A stretch of 64,000 nucleotides of DNA from Anaspis maculata (GCA_949128115.1 OX421963.1:87243602-87307601), one strand, 5' to 3'. Positions 11,042 through 21,938 are shown, counted from the first letter of the stretch. The notes: generated by a model from the sequence alone, not told the origin. A program made the numbers and translations.

Positions 11042-14000
11042 CTAACCGACCTCTGCCTGATTTGGCGCATCGGGTTTGAGGTCTTTCGCATGATAGACGC
11101 CAGCGAGCCTACCTCGGTCATCGGTTAGCTCGTATGTCCAAGGGGACACCTTTCGGGAAATGGTGAACGGACCTACAAACCTTGGGGCCAATTTGGCAGA
11201 AAAGTACCGGGCGGCGTCGGATTGAACAAAGTTTTTGTGCCAAACCCTGTCACCAACGGCGAACTGCTCCGGCCTCCGGCGCAAATCATATGCCTTCTTT
11301 CCTCGCTCAAAGGCTCGGCGAAGGTTCGTCCGGACCCTCTCGTAGATGTCCCGAAACAATGCCTGCCGAGGCACGGGAGTCTCGTCGTGTTCAGACAGTG
11401 TCTGGACGACATCGTGATCTTCGGCGTGGGCGCACATTTGCCGCCCAAAATTCACGAAATAGGGGGTGAACCCCGTGGTCTCACTCTTGGACGTGCGCAT
11501 AGCACACGCCGCTTTCTGAAGGTGGGATTCCCACGTCCGATGGTCGCCCTCGACGTACGATGCCAAAATCACCTTGAGCGTGCGGTGGTGTCGCTCGACG
11601 GCATTGGCCTGCGGGTGGTAATAGGCTGTACTTGAGATCTTTACCCCATGTCTTGCCATGAAGTCCGTGAACAGGCGACTCGTGAACTGCTTTCCGTTGT
11701 CCACCACCACCGTCCTTGGTATACCATATAAGGTGAAAACATGGTCCTCCAACCGTTGAACAATGGTTTTGGCAAGAGCGGAACGCAGTGGTATGAAGAC
11801 GACGAAGCGGCTAAAATGGTCCAATACCGACAGGATATATGCATTGCCCGCGTGAGATCTTGGGAGCGGCCCAACAATGTCTACATAGATGAGCTCCCAC
11901 GGTTTGGACACCTCCTGTCGTCCACACATCAAACCCCTCGGGGGTCTCTGTTCTGGCTTCTGAGCGATGCACACCCGACACGCTCGAACGTAGGACGTAA
12001 TCTCATGACGCATTCGAGGCCAGTAGTACGTTTCAGCTATCCTAGCAAAGGTCTTGTTTACCCCACCATGCCCCGAAGTCTTCGATTCATGAGCGGCTGC
12101 CAGGATCTGCCGTCGTTGGTCTCTAGGCACCACTACCCTCCAGGATCGGTCTCCACCGCCAGGCATGCTGCCGTCCCGACAGTTTTTCAACAGGTACCCA
12201 TCCTGGTTGAGTCGCCACAACGGGTATCGAAGGGGATCACGTTCCACACGTCGGCTCATGTCGACATACCATCGGTCCTCTACCCTCGCGGGATCAAACC
12301 GCACTGTCCCCAGCTCCACGCAATCAATTTGAGGAACTGCTCGGCTCAACAGATCTGGAACGATGTTATCCTTGCCACGCCGATGGGTTACAGAAAAATC
12401 ATACTGTTGTAACCGGACGCTCCACCGCGCGAGACGTCCAGTTGGGTCACGTAGGCTATGCAACCATTGCAGGGCAAAATGATCGGTCACTACCTCAAAG
12501 CGACTTCCCTCCACATATGGCCGAAATTTCTCCACCGCCCACACGACCCCCAAGCATTCTTTCTCTGTGGCAGAAAACTTCCGCTCGCTTCCCGTCAACG
12601 ATCGGCTAATATAGCTTATGACGTGCTCCGCTCCGTCTTTCTCCTGCACGAGCACTGCCCCGAGGCCGTAATCGCTAGCGTCGGTCTGGATTTTGAAAGG
12701 CAGGGAGAAGTCAGGGCACATCACGACTGGAGCCGTAACCAGGCGCTGCTTCAGACTGCTGAAAGCGAGGTCGCAGGCTGGAGTCCATTCGAACCGGACG
12801 TTTTTCCGCAGGAGGTCATTCAGCGGGGCCACCAGCGTCGAGAAATTGGGGACGAACCGGCGGTACCACCCTGCCATCCCCAACACACGACGTACCTCCC
12901 TAACTTTCGTGGGAGTGGGCAGCTCCAAAATGGACTGCACCTTAGCAGGATCCACCCTAAGCCCCTGCCCATCCACAACATACCCCAGGTAGCGCAGCTC
13001 GGGACGACAGAGATGGCATTTTTCCCGACTCACGACCAACCCGGCCGTTTGGAGACGTCGGAACACCTCCGACAGGACTCTTAGGTGGAGGTCGAAATCT
13101 TGGGTTACGACGACGATATCGTCCAGATAAACGAAAACATTTGGTTCCAGATCGACCCCGAGCACCCTATCGACCAGGCGCTGCCACGTTGCCGGGGCGT
13201 TGTGCAGCCCAAAAGGCATCCGGACGAACTGGAACAATCCCCTCGTCGGGACCGTAAACGCGGTCGCTTCCCTTGACCCCTCTTCCACCGAGACCTGCCA
13301 GTAGGCTGACTTTATGTCCAAAGAAGACAGATAACGGGCTCTTCCCAACCGATCGAGAATGTTAGCGATGTAGGGGAGCGGATAGGCGTCTCTCTCCGTG
13401 ACCGCATTCAGTTTGCGGTAGTCGACGCAAAACCGATAATTGTCCGACCCCTTTTTCACCATAACAATGGGAGACGCCCACGGAGAGTTCGATGGCTCCA
13501 CAACCCCCAACGCCAACATCCGGTCGATCTCTGCGTTGACGTGCCGCTGTAATGCTGGTGAAAGCGGATAGTAGCGCTGTTTGACTGGCTCCGTGTCGGG
13601 CTTTAGCTTAATGCGGTGTTGCACCCACGTGGTGTGGCCAAGGGCCGGAGTCTCACCTGCAAAAACTTGACTCAAGAGTAGATCCAAGCGCTTTCGCTGG
13701 TCATCAGTGAGATCCGACTCGGCTGAGACCATAGAAACCCTTCCCGTTTCCGGAGTCAAACCAACACAATCTCTAGCGGGATCGATCACCATCCGCATTC
13801 TCCTCAGGAAATCAATTCCCAGGATTAAGGAAGTGGAGAGAGATGGGATCGCCAGGACTTCGAAAATCTTCTCCATCTTCCCCACCTGGATCGGAACGCT
13901 GAATGCGCCCACTGTCTCCATGCTTTGGCCATTTGCCGCACGGCACGACGACATGCGAGTCGACATCAGGCTACACCCCACCCGGCGCAACCGATCCATG

Positions 14001-14311
14001 CCCTCTCGTCCGACACAGGTACGACCTGCCCCAGTGTCGACAAGGCCCGACATCTCCACCCCGAATATGCGGACATTTAGGTATAATCTGGAGTCGCCCT
14101 TGCGGTGGAAGAACCTCTTAATTTGGGTCAGAGTAGAGATTGCTTTAGGTAGACACGCCCCCTGACCTAGGCCGAGTCCCCCTCGCCGTTTCCCGAAGCT
14201 CTCGAGTTCAACTTTCCTTTGTCGCGGCCCACTCTGCACACCGGACATCTCAACACCGAAACTCCTTCTCTCCCACATCGCGAACAGAAGCGAACCTCTG
14301 CCTGTGTGCAT
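11042..14311 (-). CDS. pol: Gypsy Pol polyprotein: protease, RT, RNase H, integrase
   Basis: 1089 codons counted from the first ATG, though the true N-terminus is set by frameshifting from gag. Protease: DTGAG at 92-96. Reverse transcriptase: LDIK at 331-334 and YLDD at 395-398. RNase H: TDAS at 543-546 and TDH at 609-611. Integrase: zinc-binding H741, H748, C778, C781, then catalytic D811, D871 and E906, then a GPF-type C-terminal module near 1047-1080. The order protease-RT-RNase H-integrase is diagnostic of Ty3/gypsy. No stop or frameshift interrupts it. The product would reverse transcribe and integrate the element. Clade within gypsy is not assigned. Confidence 0.95.
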   Translation of the reverse strand: MHTGRGSLLFAMWERRSFGVEMSGVQSGPRQRKVELESFGKRRGGLGLGQGACLPKAISTLTQIKRFFHRKGDSRLYLNVRIFGVEMSGLVDTGAGRTCVGREGMDRLRRVGCSLMSTRMSSCRAANGQSMETVGAFSVPIQVGKMEKIFEVLAIPSLSTSLILGIDFLRRMRMVIDPARDCVGLTPETGRVSMVSAESDLTDDQRKRLDLLLSQVFAGETPALGHTTWVQHRIKLKPDTEPVKQRYYPLSPALQRHVNAEIDRMLALGVVEPSNSPWASPIVMVKKGSDNYRFCVDYRKLNAVTERDAYPLPYIANILDRLGRARYLSSLDIKSAYWQVSVEEGSREATAFTVPTRGLFQFVRMPFGLHNAPATWQRLVDRVLGVDLEPNVFVYLDDIVVVTQDFDLHLRVLSEVFRRLQTAGLVVSREKCHLCRPELRYLGYVVDGQGLRVDPAKVQSILELPTPTKVREVRRVLGMAGWYRRFVPNFSTLVAPLNDLLRKNVRFEWTPACDLAFSSLKQRLVTAPVVMCPDFSLPFKIQTDASDYGLGAVLVQEKDGAEHVISYISRSLTGSERKFSATEKECLGVVWAVEKFRPYVEGSRFEVVTDHFALQWLHSLRDPTGRLARWSVRLQQYDFSVTHRRGKDNIVPDLLSRAVPQIDCVELGTVRFDPARVEDRWYVDMSRRVERDPLRYPLWRLNQDGYLLKNCRDGSMPGGGDRSWRVVVPRDQRRQILAAAHESKTSGHGGVNKTFARIAETYYWPRMRHEITSYVRACRVCIAQKPEQRPPRGLMCGRQEVSKPWELIYVDIVGPLPRSHAGNAYILSVLDHFSRFVVFIPLRSALAKTIVQRLEDHVFTLYGIPRTVVVDNGKQFTSRLFTDFMARHGVKISSTAYYHPQANAVERHHRTLKVILASYVEGDHRTWESHLQKAACAMRTSKSETTGFTPYFVNFGRQMCAHAEDHDVVQTLSEHDETPVPRQALFRDIYERVRTNLRRAFERGKKAYDLRRRPEQFAVGDRVWHKNFVQSDAARYFSAKLAPRFVGPFTISRKVSPWTYELTDDRGRLAGVYHAKDLKPDAPNQAEVG

Positions 14312-16212
14312 TCAACCGCAAAGTGTCCCGACTCGCCGCAGATCCAGCACGTCCATTGACTTCGCCGCTTTCCTTTTTCGGATTTCACCGGTGGGCGGGC
14401 GTTCTTCTCCGCTCGGACAACTTCCGGTATTTCCGTTTCCACGGCGGACACTTTCGTCGCGGGGACTCGCTCCCTCTTCTCTGGCAATCCAGAGTAGGCC
14501 GAGACACGCAGTCCCACTCGCAAGTTCGGGCATGACAAGTCCGGCTCCAACATCATAGACGGGTCCGTTGTAGGTGGTCGATAGCGCGCCGCAATGGCTC
14601 TGGTCTCCTCGAATGTTCGGCTTCTGCCCATCAACTCGGCGACCGTCCGGCATGGAAATCTCGCCATTTCGAACTGGAGATATGGGAGCAAGTTAGCCCG
14701 AATGATGCCGAGACGAATCTCTTCCGGTGGTGGTGCCGCCAAGCGTGAAAATAAGTTCTCCATGGCTGATACGAAGGCCACGACGCTTTCGGAGGGATGC
14801 TGAGTTCGCTGGTTGATTTCGTCCCATAATCTTTTGCTGTAATCCATAGGTTCGAAAGCGGAACGTAGACCCTGCACTAGGTCTCGCCAGTTTCCGTAAT
14901 GGACTCGGTTGGCTCGCCAAAAATTTAAGGCATCGCCTTCCAACAAATCCACCGCCGAGGAGAACAACTGGTCCTGAGTGACACCCCTTGCCACGGCTAG
15001 TTCTTCGACTCGTTGAATGAACGCCGCCAAGCTGGACGATCCGTCGAATCTCACTCCCCACTTTGCGATCGAGGAATTCATGTAAGCAGGCCATAGAGGT
15101 GCTTGAGTGGACGTAGCAGGTATCCCCAAATATCCAAAATTGGGTTGCGGTTGTTGTCCGGCCGTCGGATGCTGTGGATATGGGTTATAGTAAGGTTGGT
15201 ATTGAGTCGATGCACTGCTAACGGTCTGAGGAAATATCTGTCCCCGATTTCCACCCAGTGCTCCAACAGCTGACGTGGACGAGACCGGGAATCCTCTGGT
15301 AAACGTAACCCCTGGGTTCGCCTGCCAGTACCTACCTTGCCGCTGACCAATCATCGGATTAGGGGGCTGATTCGGTTGCTTACGGCTCGTCGAACCACTC
15401 TGTGGGATAAAATTTGCAAACTCACTCGTTTGGTTCGGGTTCGAAAGACCACCTAGAAGTTCGAAATTCGAAAGACCCCCCGGCCGGACGGAACTTGAAG
15501 GGACCCGGTTCGTGTTCGTCGGAAGGGCCGATGATATGGTATACGGTACTACTGATGGCTTCGTCATTGTGGTGATCCGATCCAAGAGAGTTTCCAGGCT
15601 ATCCTCGGCCGGGACCTTCGGAGGCGCTTCATCCTCAGACACTGATGAGTCAACCGCCAGACGTGACAACATCATCACCACATTGTCTGCCGCCTCCAGA
15701 AGCGCACGCCGCGATCCATCCTGTGTCGCCTGTTGCTCCCTTCCACTCACTTCGTCTACCGCCCCATCCCCAACGAAAGCCGCTATCAGTCGGACATTCA
15801 AACGCATGCATTCGGACTTTAGTCCCATGTGATACCTTCGTAAGCTTTCATTATCCGGTTTCAGACGATCCAGTCGTCCGGTCAGATGCAGCAGACGAGT
15901 GGAAATCATCTCCTGCTCGTTGTCTCGGTTCCTGAAATCGAAATTCCGGATCCGTTGGGCCAACTCGTTCACCTTTCGACATATTGTGTCGAACTCCTCT
16001 TCCTGATCTAGATCCACCTGCCTGACGGCCAATCCCGAACGGTATGCCTCGTATAGCAGGGCTCTGTCTTCCTCCACTACTCCAGAAGAGACCACTCCTC
16101 GAATCAACAATTCGTGCGCCAGTTCGTCTTTAAGCAGACGATTTGGCTTTAGTCGCTCCGTCATTTTTAATTTTGTGTGCGTTCGCTTGAAAACACGAGT
16201 AGGTAGGTACAC
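14167..16212 (-). CDS. gag: Gypsy Gag capsid/nucleocapsid protein
   Basis: 681 codons. The C-terminus carries a CCHC zinc knuckle (CWICGESGHFAVEC, residues 622-635), the nucleic-acid-binding motif of Gag, followed by two extra CX2C pairs. The central region (about 390-560) has the helical, tryptophan-containing character of a capsid domain. The middle third is rich in Ser, Pro, Gln and Asn. It overlaps the pol frame by 145 nt, with pol in the -1 frame. The start ATG follows the 5' LTR and a leader of about 430 nt. Confidence 0.88.
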   Translation of the reverse strand: MYLPTRVFKRTHTKLKMTERLKPNRLLKDELAHELLIRGVVSSGVVEEDRALLYEAYRSGLAVRQVDLDQEEEFDTICRKVNELAQRIRNFDFRNRDNEQEMISTRLLHLTGRLDRLKPDNESLRRYHMGLKSECMRLNVRLIAAFVGDGAVDEVSGREQQATQDGSRRALLEAADNVVMMLSRLAVDSSVSEDEAPPKVPAEDSLETLLDRITTMTKPSVVPYTISSALPTNTNRVPSSSVRPGGLSNFELLGGLSNPNQTSEFANFIPQSGSTSRKQPNQPPNPMIGQRQGRYWQANPGVTFTRGFPVSSTSAVGALGGNRGQIFPQTVSSASTQYQPYYNPYPQHPTAGQQPQPNFGYLGIPATSTQAPLWPAYMNSSIAKWGVRFDGSSSLAAFIQRVEELAVARGVTQDQLFSSAVDLLEGDALNFWRANRVHYGNWRDLVQGLRSAFEPMDYSKRLWDEINQRTQHPSESVVAFVSAMENLFSRLAAPPPEEIRLGIIRANLLPYLQFEMARFPCRTVAELMGRSRTFEETRAIAARYRPPTTDPSMMLEPDLSCPNLRVGLRVSAYSGLPEKRERVPATKVSAVETEIPEVVRAEKNARPPVKSEKGKRRSQWTCWICGESGHFAVECTQAEVRFCSRCGREGVSVLRCPVCRVGRDKGKLNSRASGNGEGDSA
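14188..14194 (-). promoter_or_regulatory. Probable -1 ribosomal frameshift heptamer GGGAAAC
   Basis: On the minus strand, in the gag frame, the bases read G GGA AAC, a perfect X XXY YYZ slippery site, 21 nt upstream of the gag stop codon. Slipping back one base enters the open pol frame exactly. Lentiviral and other gag-pol junctions use this heptamer class. Whether a stimulatory stem or pseudoknot follows was not computed. Confidence 0.75.
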
Positions 16213-16630
16213 ACCAAAGAAAAGTGACCAAAAGCCGTAAAAAAATAAAAGAAGAATAGAAAACTGAAAATAAACCGAAAGTACCGCCTATTGGGTATCA
16301 ACAAATGTCCTTTCTGCTCTGAAAAAGAAGGATTTGTACAAAACTCTTTGTTCTTTGAGGTCGTCGACGTCAACTACCCCCAAAACCACAAAAAAAAAAT
16401 TAAAACGTGAATTTTTTTTCCAAACAAGGCCCGCCTTAGAAAAACCCAATTTTTCCAGCAGCGCAACCACTCACCCCTAAAACTAAACCTTAATTACAAA
16501 TTACAACTTAGAAACGAAACTATGTATACCAGAGAGTATTTCCAGTTTGATTTCCTACCCAGGAAAACAAACCTGCCAAAATAACTCTCCGCAAAAACGG
16601 GAAAAAATACAGTCGAAGGAAACAGTATTT

Positions 16631-16642
16631 AGTTGGGCGCCA
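16631..16642 (-). other. tRNA primer-binding site of the gypsy element
   Basis: One base inside the 5' LTR, the minus strand reads TGGCGCCCAACT. TGGCGCCC is the start of the common tRNA-Lys-type primer-binding site of LTR elements. It fixes 16644-17983 as the 5' LTR. Confidence 0.75.
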
Positions 16643-16643
16643 C

Positions 16644-17983
16644 TGTTATGTTTCCCCCGTGTCCCCCCTACTTTCACCCGTCTTATTTCCCCTGGTGAGC
16701 TTCCCGTGGGTTCGGCAATGCCCGGCCGCTCAATTTTTATCAATTGGCGGGAGAATTTAAACCGCTCGGCTGCCAGTGCCGTCACCGTGACAGCGCTGTC
16801 ACTAGTGTCAACGTCACCCGTCACAAGTCGCGACTGAACAACCACAACAAAAACCCAAACACAAGTATGAGACGCTTTATTTATGATGCGGTACGGAAGC
16901 CAGTAAGTAGAATTTCGAGATATTAATTCAGGCGTTGTGTAAGGTGTTGTACTCCCGTCTTATCCGCTACCGTAGGCCTCTCCCATGGGACCAACTGGAG
17001 CCAACACCACCCGGTGATGGAGCGAGATGTTGTGGCTGATCGTGAACTCTTCAAACACCCGCCCAGCTGGAAGAAAACCGCAGAACTCGACGTAATAACG
17101 CGAAACGCACCCTTCAGAAGGCCTACCTACTACTACCTATCACCTGAGCTCAAGCAAATAGCTTCGAAGGAGGACCGACCTACCCGGAGTGGTTATTAGT
17201 GTGCTCGCTAGCACCGGAACGAAATATCACGCTCTACGGCCCCCCAACAACTATGGGTTAGTGGAAGAAATATGGGTGTGATACTCGCACGTCAGCCCCG
17301 GGCGATGATGATGCTTCCAGGATGGTACCGGTGTTGGTGGAAGTCGAGCAGAGAAGTGGGGTTATGCTGCCTTGGTCTGGTCAGGTTGTCGTCTCGAACA
17401 GCGATGTGGACATTCGGCGGCAGACAACAGAGCGAATCCGCGCTCCGTGAGGATCCTTGGCGTCCCTCACACCCGTTGTCTGGCCCCTACGGTGTCTCCC
17501 GGTTGACAAGTACCGATGGGTAAGTACCACCCAAGCAAGTTCGGTGCCCGTACTCAACTCCTCCTGATTTCAGGTGGCCCAGAGACAAGCGGCAGCCACA
17601 ATACGACCCGACAGACAGACTAGGGGTGCTCTTGGCCCGGGATTGGAACCTGATGGGAATAGGAGGACCGCATGATTCCGGCGGACTTACGATGACAACC
17701 CAAAGAGCTCTTACCTCGGTCTCACAGCGATGGTACCCTCGAGTCTTTATTGGCGCCGGCCTGGGTACAGAAAAAGAAGGATTTTCCTAGTGCTGGAAGG
17801 CGAAAATCTGCTGCGGCCGAGGATAAGCTCTTTCCATCCAGACAAGTGACAAGTGACAGTCCTTATCAGGAATCAGAAAAACCTCCCAGACCCATCAGTT
17901 TTACCAGCACTGATAAGGCGGCAATATTCGAAATTCACCCCACAAGCTTCCCACCAGCAACCGTACAAATTTTGCACGTAACA
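16644..17983 (-). repeat. 5' LTR of the gypsy element
   Basis: 1340-bp partner of the LTR at 9551. It should hold the element's promoter for minus-strand transcription; no core promoter motif was pinned down. Confidence 0.93.
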
Positions 17984-18150
17984 AGAGCTCACACCCTGCT
18001 TCGTAATATTTTACAAACTTCTATTTCCTTGTATAAAATAATAACTTTACTTTTCATCTTGTGATGAAAGTGAAATGTTCACGAATAATTATGTATATTT
18101 TTACGAATTCAAAATTTACTAAAAATAGTAATTTTTAATTTCTTAGAGTG
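17984..18150. repeat. Right subterminal array and terminus of the CACTA-like element
   Basis: Begins with AGAG, the right copy of the gypsy duplication. TTTTAC, TTTAC and GTAAA-type motifs recur up to the terminus, which ends AGAGTG at 18150 followed by TA. Confidence 0.45.
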
Positions 18151-18383
18151 TAAATACAATTCAAAAGTGGAAACAAAGACCCAGTCTCACCAAACTCGAA
18201 TAAGCCGAGTCACCTGCTATAGTTGTCCACAATGACCTAACTCATCGTCGTCAGTTTATGTTCCATAAGTTGAACCTTTGGAGGGTGGTTCGTCTAGCGC
18301 TTTGAAAATGCGTTCAAGAGACGTTTGACAAATCAGTTTGTTGATGTTCAGTTTACCGTTTACATCCAATGATGCGTTCTATC

Positions 18384-18739
18384 CAGTGGCGTATTTATGG
18401 GGGTGGCATGGGGGGCATGTCCCCCCCCCATCGATCTGTGATGATAATAATAATAATAATAAGAAGAAGAAGAAGGTAGGTATACCGGCAAAAGAACAGA
18501 CGCGCTTTAATAATATTGAAAATTTCAAAATGTATACCCAATTTCGTTGTATAATACGTGATAACATTCTACCCTTCTACACAATAATTACTATCAGTCC
18601 AAATCTTTGCTGTTTATTGATGGATGATTTTGTCTGCCTACTGTTCAACCTCCCTCCCCGCAAACACCTTACGTATCTTTATTGAAGAGAAAAAAAAAAC
18701 CCTTGCCCCCCTCATCCCAGATCTCTAAATACGCCACTG
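18384..18739. mobile_element. Non-autonomous hAT-type element with perfect 8-bp duplication
   Basis: The 356-bp element starts CAGTGGCGTATTTA and ends TAAATACGCCACTG. GTTCTATC flanks both sides (18376-18383 and 18740-18747). The 8-bp duplication and CAGTGGCG terminus are typical of hAT elements. Inside are a C-run, short ATA and AGA microsatellites, and no transposase. Confidence 0.92.
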
Positions 18740-18747
18740 GTTCTATC

Positions 18748-19466
18748 AACGCTTGATTACACATGACGTGAATGTTTGACAGTGTTGACACAAAAGTTTG
18801 AATGAGCGTCATTAGATGGTCCAATCAACGTTATGGTTAGAACGTTGAGTGTCGTACTTTTTTCGGTTTCTCCATAACGTCTGATTTCACGTTTCAAAGA
18901 CGTTTGATGGAAACGTTTCCTGGTAAAGTTCTTTGCCTTGTGTGGTTATCAGTCGGGAACCCCGGTGTGTATTCTTGCAGTTCTTCATGCGGCATTTTGT
19001 ACATTGACATTGTATCAGAATAGGTATACAGGTACCCACCTTTCGCGTTCAAATAGCACATTACACTACTGCCAACTGTGCGGAGCCATAAACATAAATC
19101 AAGTCACATTTCGATTAATACCACCACCAGTCATAATTAGTGCAGCTTAAATACTTCTCAGAAACTATTAATTTCGTATAGTATGGAACCGTAAAACCCA
19201 TAACTATAGGTATACCCGCGACTGCACAGCGGCATATAATGTGCAATTATCATTAAGATGGGTCTCAATTTTAATGCCTAGACAGATTTTTTCACAATAC
19301 ACAAACTACAGTTCCGTATCTTTGTGTATACGTTTTTGATACATTGCGTAATGTTCGAGATTTATATTCAACGGTAATCATTGAGAATATGTCAGGTACT
19401 TATGAAGTAGATATTATTAAACTCCAAGAAGTACTTTATTAAAATATATTAACCGGAATAATGTCC

Positions 19467-19499
<33 letters not shown>

Positions 19500-21170
19500 G
19501 TCGTTAAAATTTACGACCACGACTCCTCTCTGGTTATATGAATAACGACAAGCAGTATTTATGCGAAGTTGAAACGACCGAAAATTGGGTAAACATCTTC
19601 TTTTTTACAATAGGTGTTAAATTTTAATGATGCTTTAAAGATGTCTCCTATAAATCAGAAACCGGTAGGAATCATCATAGTATTCATAGTCATCGTGAAA
19701 ATATGTGCTATAGCTGCCTACGTCCTGCATAAACCTAGGTATAAGTTCGAAAAAAAATCAGTTAGAAGTCATGGTTCATGAATAAAAGCCGGTATGCTGT
19801 GATCGATGTCAGTAAATCCGTTCATGATTGATGACACTGTGGTCCATTGGAGAAACCATCCGTACCAAATTGGTTGCTTACGCTTGTCCGAAAGCCTTTT
19901 TTGCATCATATTTATTGTACCTATATCTACTGTTAATTCAGTTAAGAATACCCTGTCGATATTTCGCAAATTATCCCAAATGCCAAATTGTCATTGTTGT
20001 TGTTATCATCTCATTGAATTAAATCTCCATTGAATTTAGAATATAACTATCTACGCAGCTTGCAGTGTTTTCTTTATGGGAAAAGTGGTTTCCAAAATAA
20101 GAAATAAGTACTTTATTTGATGTGCATCAAGATATTCTTCAATACTATTGCAAATTTTGCGGGTAGATTCCCTATGAAAAATGGATTGAAAAAATCTGTG
20201 ATTTCAATGTTTCTAGGCGCTACTATTCTACGATTTCTAAATGTTCTGTTACGCCCTGTAAAAATTTCGTACAAAATAATGGTGGAGGTGCCGCTTGTAA
20301 TCCACCAGCGTAAATGCCTGATGATTGAGTAATTTTGTTCAGAGAACAATGTGCGATTTGATTAAACTGTTATTTGATTCTTTCCAAGCATTCCTCCATC
20401 CTCATATTTATAACAATGCGGTTTGTGCTGTTTCATTCAAGAGCTGCATCGCTTTGTTCTGGAACTCTTTCTCATCATCGATTGGAGGTCTGTGTAGGCG
20501 TGGCATTCATATCTCCTACCTTCCGTAGATAACTTCCCAACATCTTCACGTTTTAATATTTTCTGTTTGGTCTGCCTTTTATTTGGGAAGTGAAAGCATG
20601 AATGTAATAATTGAGCAGTATTAATATAAGAAGAAGAGCTCTCAGAATAATATATTTCAATAATTGAATAATATGTTATTCAAAATATCACAACTTAGCA
20701 TTGGCGCTGACACAAAAAAAAACTCTATCAAAAGAAGCCGTTTGCTGTTATGATTTTTCAGATTTCAGGTGAATATCTATGATTGACGTCAAGCAAGTTC
20801 TGTGAGGGAAAGAGAATTTCGGAAGAAATAAAGCCATCATAATTATTGATAATCAGGCGCTTGTGTCCCCGTGGCGGCTTTTGTGATAGTTGAGGAAAAA
20901 ATGATTTCGTTCGATCAAGGATAGTGCTTGGAACTATTTTTTTCTAGGGTGAACATCGATACTACTTATAATTGATTTTTGTGAGTTTTTCAAAATCAAG
21001 ACAAAAAAAGTTGTAATTTGTTTGAGCTCCTGGGCGAACTTTCAAGTATGCGATGGCCTTATTCTGAATATAGTCGCAAAATCTTCAGGAGGAATTCAAC
21101 AGTTACTGTCAAAAGTAATTGTGACAGAAAATTTGGATGTGTGATTCAAAAGGACGGTGAAATCTACGGT
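18748..21170. other. No gene recognised
   Basis: Only short frames without recognisable similarity were seen. An (ATT)n microsatellite lies at 19468-19499. Nothing else could be supported. Confidence 0.5.
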
Positions 21171-21239
21171 GAAATTCATACAGGGTGTTCATTCAAAAAC
21201 TTCTCACCCCTGATTCCTCGCCGCCAAAATTCTCTACCG

Positions 21240-21935
21240 AAAAACGCTGAAACCTGAAACAATTCGATTTTTGTTTCTAGGGGAACATCTAGGAGCTAGG
21301 ACACATATTGCCAAATTTAAATCTTCAGCTCCTTCGCCCCCACCCCACCCTACTTTGAAATTTCAAGCAGCATTGCCTATTTGGTGATACATTGAATTGA
21401 AGACAGTAAAATTCTCTTTTGGCCAAACATAGTTAATCTTTTTAAACAACGCCCATCGCATCTTTCCTTTGTTGATGGAAGGAAAATTGCCCCCCTATAA
21501 ACTCCCGATTCTTGAGGAATAGACTCTCCAGCAAAAACAGGTTGATGTTTATTTCAGTGGGGTCATTTGAGACAGGTATGGCCAAATTTTCAAGTTCAAC
21601 CCCTTCGCCCCCACCCTACCCCACTTCAAAGTTTGAAATAGCATATCACCTATCCTGGTGATACATCAAATTGAAGGTGATGAAATCCTTTTTCTGTCAA
21701 ACGTTTTTTTAAATCCTTTGAGCCACTCCCTCTCCCTTTTGAAAATTTTCTTTGTAAATTAAAGCAAAGTTTTTCTCTTCTTAATTCACGATTCTTGAAA
21801 AATGGATTTTCCAGTGAAAACAAGTCAATTTCCATCTCAAGGGGGACGTCTAAGACACGTTCCACCATATTTTCATCTTCACCTCTTTGCGGCCTCCACC
21901 CGACTCTACTTCAAAGTTTCAGAAAGCATCAAATC
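21240..21935. repeat. Tandem array of ~270-bp units, left block
   Basis: Units recur with the marker CCTTCGCCCCCACCC near 21330 and 21600 and a decayed copy near 21880. Each is followed by CTTCAAAGTTT-like and GATACAT-AATTGAAG-like segments. The same units continue beyond the palindrome at 23190-23660 and occur inverted at about 26030-26530 and 32520-33090. Confidence 0.65.
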
Positions 21936-21938
21936 AAA

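Larger units (their letters stand above)
9551..17983 (-). mobile_element. Ty3/gypsy LTR retrotransposon, apparently intact, no env
   Basis: Two 1340-bp direct repeats (9551-10890 and 16644-17983, constant offset 7093) start TGTTA and end TAACA. AGAG flanks the element on both sides (9547-9550, 17984-17987), a 4-bp duplication as expected for gypsy integrases. Inside, on the minus strand, come a primer-binding site, gag, pol and a purine tract. Both coding frames are open. Only about 150 bp separate pol from the 3' LTR, so there is no env. Its base composition is clearly more GC-rich than the surroundings. Identical LTRs (by eye) and open frames imply a recent insertion. Confidence 0.93.
267..18150 (-). 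mobile_element. CACTA/EnSpm-like DNA transposon, two genes, interrupted by a gypsy element
   Basis: The left end (267) reads CACTCCCAAAAATTA and the right end, read inward on the other strand from 18150, reads CACTCTAAGAAATTA, agreeing at 12 of 15 positions. Both ends are bordered by TA, a possible 2-bp duplication. Each end carries many GTAAA/TTTAC motifs, like the subterminal repeats of CACTA elements. Between them lie a transposase relic and a spliced companion gene, both on the minus strand. Removing the 8.4-kb gypsy insertion and one copy of its duplication leaves about 9.4 kb, a plausible autonomous size. The CACTC terminus, the transposase family and the subterminal arrays are seen; assignment to CACTA/EnSpm is inferred from family knowledge. 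The short imperfect inverted repeat is the weak point. Confidence 0.55.

Noticed and set aside
11741..13084. Plus-strand frames of 208-223 codons
   Set aside because: Shadows of the minus-strand pol gene, whose domains are unambiguous.
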